DNA of 64,000 bases, from assembly GCF_013359695.1 (NCBI RefSeq), contig NZ_JABFMU010000012.1:1-64000 (forward strand), in the 5' to 3' direction. The position numbers were made by a program, and so were the translations under genes. Below the pieces are notes generated by a model. It was not told where the DNA came from. It ran no database searches and saw nothing but the letters and a program-made list of their open reading frames with translations. Positions 59,903-64,000 of the stretch are shown here, one piece after another; position 1 is the first letter of the stretch; each line of letters begins with the position of its first letter. Source of the DNA: Pseudomonas sp. C2B4. GTDB taxonomy: Bacteria; Pseudomonadota; Gammaproteobacteria; Pseudomonadales; Pseudomonadaceae.

Positions 59903-60850
59903 ATGAACCCGAATTTTCTAGATTTCGAACAGCCGATCGCCGACCTGCAAGCCAAGATCGAAGAGTTGCGCTTGGTCGGTAATGACAATTCGCTGAATAT
60001 CGGCGATGAGATCTCCCGCCTGCAGGACAAAAGCAGCACGCTGACCGAAGACATCTTCGGCAAGCTGACCAGTTGGCAGATCGCGCGTCTGGCGCGTCAC
60101 CCGAAACGTCCATACACCCTGGACTACATCGAACATATCTTCACCGAGTTCGACGAATTGCATGGTGACCGTCACTTCTCCGACGACGCTGCCATCGTTG
60201 GCGGTATTGCCCGTCTTGACGACCAGCCAGTCATGGTGATCGGTCACCAGAAAGGCCGTGAAGTGCGCGAGAAGGTTCGTCGCAACTTCGGCATGCCGCG
60301 TCCGGAAGGCTACCGCAAGGCCTGTCGCCTGATGGAAATGGCCGAACGCTTCAAAATGCCGATCCTGACCTTCATCGACACGCCGGGTGCATACCCTGGT
60401 ATCGATGCCGAAGAGCGTAACCAGAGCGAAGCGATCGCCTGGAACCTGCGCGTCATGGCTCGCCTGAAAACCCCAATCATCGCCACCGTGATCGGTGAGG
60501 GTGGTTCTGGTGGTGCGCTGGCGATCGGCGTTTGCGATCAACTGAACATGCTGCAGTACTCGACCTACGCGGTGATCTCGCCGGAAGGTTGCGCTTCGAT
60601 TCTGTGGAAAACCGCCGAGAAGGCACCGGACGCCGCTGAAGCCATGGGCATCACGGCTGAACGCCTGAAAGGCCTGGGCATCGTGGACAAGGTGATCAAC
60701 GAGCCATTGGGCGGCGCGCACCGTGATCCGGCCGCTGCGGCTGCCTCGATCCGTGCCGAGCTGAGCTCGCAGCTGGCGATGCTGAAGAAGCTGGACCACA
60801 AGGCACTGCTGGACCGTCGTTACGAGCGCCTGATGAGCTACGGTCTCTGA
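59903..60850 (+). CDS. accA: acetyl-CoA carboxylase carboxyltransferase subunit alpha
   Basis: 315 residues. With AccD it moves the carboxyl group from biotin to acetyl-CoA, making malonyl-CoA for fatty-acid synthesis. It opens [19 protein letters not shown], with the helical N-terminus and then the crotonase-like core ([55 protein letters not shown]). The start at 59903 has only a weak ribosome site (AAGACGGACG); the 27-base upstream extension has none. There are 139 bases from dnaE, enough for its own promoter, though I cannot place one. Confidence 0.97.
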   Translation: MNPNFLDFEQPIADLQAKIEELRLVGNDNSLNIGDEISRLQDKSSTLTEDIFGKLTSWQIARLARHPKRPYTLDYIEHIFTEFDELHGDRHFSDDAAIVGGIARLDDQPVMVIGHQKGREVREKVRRNFGMPRPEGYRKACRLMEMAERFKMPILTFIDTPGAYPGIDAEERNQSEAIAWNLRVMARLKTPIIATVIGEGGSGGALAIGVCDQLNMLQYSTYAVISPEGCASILWKTAEKAPDAAEAMGITAERLKGLGIVDKVINEPLGGAHRDPAAAAASIRAELSSQLAMLKKLDHKALLDRRYERLMSYGL

Positions 60851-60882
60851 TCTGACCACGCTTGTGAAATGATGCAAAACCA

Positions 60883-60974
60883 ATGTGGGAGCGAGCCTGC
60901 TCGCGAAAGCGGTATAACAATCAACAGAGATGTTGAAAGTTAAGCAGCCTTCGCGAGCAGGCTCGCTCCCACAT
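60883..60974. repeat. REPIN between accA and tilS
   Basis: Standard direct and inverted REP units flank about 45 bases. It ends 26 bases before the tilS start and is the only REPIN inside the 22-kb plus-strand core cluster. Confidence 0.9.
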
Positions 60975-60999
60975 GGGGTCTATGTGAAGCGATCGACCT

Positions 61000-62328
61000 A
61001 TGAATCCTTCGAAGATTGATCTGCCACTCCGGCTCCTGCTAAACCTTGCCTCTTGGCGCAACGCCACAACCTGGCGCATCGCCTTCTCCGGTGGGCTTGA
61101 TTCCACCGTCCTGCTGCACCTGCTTGCACACCTCGCAAAAACCGAATCCCTGCCGGCGCTGAGCGCCATCCATATCCATCACGGCCTTCAGGCTGCGGCC
61201 GACGCGTGGCCGGAGCACTGCCAATCGGTCTGTGATGGGCTGGGTGTGCAGCTAGAGGTTGTGCGCGTTCAAGTTCAGTCCGGTGCCAGCCTTGAGCGTG
61301 CGGCTCGGGATGCGCGTTATGCGGCGTTCAATGATGTTACTCACGCCAACGAAGTGCTGTTGACCGCTCAGCATCGGGACGATCAGGCGGAAACCCTGCT
61401 GTTTCGCTTGTTGCGGGGCGCCGGGGTGAGGGGCTTGTCAGGCATGCCGCAGCAGCGCCCGTTGGGTGAAGGGCATTTGCTGCGGCCCTTGCTCGACGTT
61501 TCCCGCATGGAGCTGGAAGCTTATGCGGCCGAGCATCAGCTGAGCTGGATCGAGGATCCCTCCAATCAGGATCGACAATTCTCGCGCAATTATCTGCGTC
61601 ACCAGGTGTTCCCGGTGTTGATCTCGCGTTGGCCGCAGGCAATGACAACCATGGCCCGCAGCGCTGCGCACTTGAGTGAGGCGCAGGGGCTGCTGGATGA
61701 GCTGGCACAGATCGACTTGAGCCAGGCACGTACCGTCAGTGAATTCGATTGGCTGCGTGTGCCTTCGCTGGAGCTTGCGCCACTGGAAGATCTCTCCACC
61801 GCGCGGCAGCGCAATGTACTGAGTCACTGGCTTGAGCCGCTGACACGGCTCCCCGATAGCGACCATTGGTCGGGTTGGGAGGATCTGCGCGATGCGACCG
61901 GCGATGCCCGGCCGATCTGGCGGCTGGCGGATGGCGAATTGCACCGGGCCGGTGGGCGGATCTGGTGGTTGTCCGGTAGCTGGCTACGTCCTTCGTTCCT
62001 TTCCGGCGCATGGCCTGAGCCCTCGCTGCCGCTGGCGTTGCCTGGCAATGGCGTTGTCACGCTCACCGGGCAAATTCCCGATGGCCCTTTGCAGATCCGC
62101 TATCGTGAGGGGGGAGAGGTGATGGATTTGCCGGGTCGCGGGCATCGTGATTTGAAGCGTTTGCTCAACGAACGTGGCGTGCCGCTGTTCGTGCGCGGCA
62201 GATTGCCGCTGCTGTTCAAGGGCGAGCAGTTGTTGGCGGTGGCTAATCTTCCTGGGCTCAATGGCGATGCGGCAGGTGAATGGAATTTGCACTGGCAACC
62301 GCCGGGCGAAGATCAAGGTTTGAGCTGA
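61000..62328 (+). CDS. tilS: tRNA(Ile)-lysidine synthetase
   Basis: 442 residues. It attaches lysine to C34 of tRNA-Ile(CAU), changing its codon from AUG to AUA. The PP-loop is FSGGLDS (29-35), followed by IHHGLQ (about 56-61) and TAQHRDDQAETLLFRLLRGAG (in part, about 119-139). RNYLRHQVFPVL (about 192) and two small C-terminal domains (one with LPGRGHRDLKRLLNERGVP, about 370-388) complete the E. coli-type enzyme. The ribosome site is poor (GTGAAGCGATCGACCT). It ends where the pyrG promoter begins. Confidence 0.96.
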   Translation: MNPSKIDLPLRLLLNLASWRNATTWRIAFSGGLDSTVLLHLLAHLAKTESLPALSAIHIHHGLQAAADAWPEHCQSVCDGLGVQLEVVRVQVQSGASLERAARDARYAAFNDVTHANEVLLTAQHRDDQAETLLFRLLRGAGVRGLSGMPQQRPLGEGHLLRPLLDVSRMELEAYAAEHQLSWIEDPSNQDRQFSRNYLRHQVFPVLISRWPQAMTTMARSAAHLSEAQGLLDELAQIDLSQARTVSEFDWLRVPSLELAPLEDLSTARQRNVLSHWLEPLTRLPDSDHWSGWEDLRDATGDARPIWRLADGELHRAGGRIWWLSGSWLRPSFLSGAWPEPSLPLALPGNGVVTLTGQIPDGPLQIRYREGGEVMDLPGRGHRDLKRLLNERGVPLFVRGRLPLLFKGEQLLAVANLPGLNGDAAGEWNLHWQPPGEDQGLS

Positions 62329-62348
62329 AAGGGGCTTTCCGGTAGACT
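62320..62348 (+). promoter_or_regulatory. pyrG promoter
   Basis: TTGAGC (62320-62325) and TAGACT (62343-62348) are separated by 17 bases, at the tilS stop. The leader to pyrG is then about 245 bases, unusually long, with a T7 run at 62495-62501 preceded by GCGGCGG and ACCGG/CCGGT inverted segments. Confidence 0.65.
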
Positions 62349-62513
62349 ACGCTCCCTTCTTGATACAACTTCTGTGGATTCGCCTGAATTGCAGGAGTTG
62401 CCGATTACCAAGCAGTCTTTGCTGGGCGATTCCAAAAAATGTGTAGCGAGCAACGTACCGGTGTTTCATCTCCCGGTCTGTCCCAACGCGGCGGTTTTTT
62501 TGAAAGGTGCACT

Positions 62514-64000
<1,487 letters not shown>

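Overview
The window is a stretch of Pseudomonas chromosome, most likely from the P. fluorescens group. The evidence is the protein sequences, the high-GC codon use, the gene order and the many REP-type repeats of the form GTGGGAGCGAGCCTGCTCGCGAA. From memory, much of the order follows the P. aeruginosa PAO1 segment from ppc through adk, mexL-mexJK, plsB, dapD, dapC, glnD, map, rpsB, bamA and lpxD to pyrG. A csp-rlmA-dapE-ndvB block, which I recall lying elsewhere in PAO1, sits between plsB and tcdA. I saw no tRNA, rRNA, CRISPR array, prophage, insertion sequence or toxin/defence island.

Layout. 1-5.3 kb is the least conserved part: a lipoprotein hydrolase, an AT-richer gene for a secreted metzincin-like metalloprotease that looks frameshifted just after its lipoprotein signal, two DUF4398-type lipoproteins (one with an OmpA domain), and a small conserved protein. 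5.5-14.3 kb holds ppc, adk, tsaB, several little-studied genes and rsmJ. 14.4-19.3 kb is the divergent mexL / mexJK efflux locus with a palindromic operator in the shared promoter region. 19.3-24.4 kb has a REP cluster, a DUF6124 gene behind a multi-hairpin leader, a DUF4197 gene, a YbaY-like lipoprotein, plsB and a cold-shock gene. 24.5-37.4 kb carries rlmA, dapE, ndvB, tcdA, csdE-csdA, dapD, an ArsC-like gene, a Na+/H+ antiporter and dapC. Three succinylase-branch DAP/lysine genes therefore lie within about 12 kb, in separate units.

37.6-41.2 kb is map-glnD on the minus strand. From 41.5 kb to the end, every gene is on the plus strand in the conserved gammaproteobacterial order rpsB-tsf-pyrH-frr-uppS-cdsA-dxr-rseP-bamA-skp-lpxD-fabZ-lpxA-lpxB-rnhB-dnaE-accA-tilS-pyrG. 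This group joins translation, nucleotide supply, undecaprenol and phospholipid precursors, outer-membrane assembly, lipid A synthesis, fatty-acid synthesis and replication. Many genes overlap by 1-4 bases. pyrG runs off the right edge.

The most notable non-coding items are: about fifteen REP/REPIN sites, none of them between about 37.6 and 60.9 kb; a 163-bp REP-ended element at 32571-32733 that can fold into a cloverleaf-like structure with a 25-bp outer stem; the hairpin series before the DUF6124 gene and before pyrH; and a possible 26-codon leader ORF directly upstream of pyrG. I found no clear undescribed multi-gene system. The window is mostly core chromosome, and the unusual signals are small and mainly non-coding.
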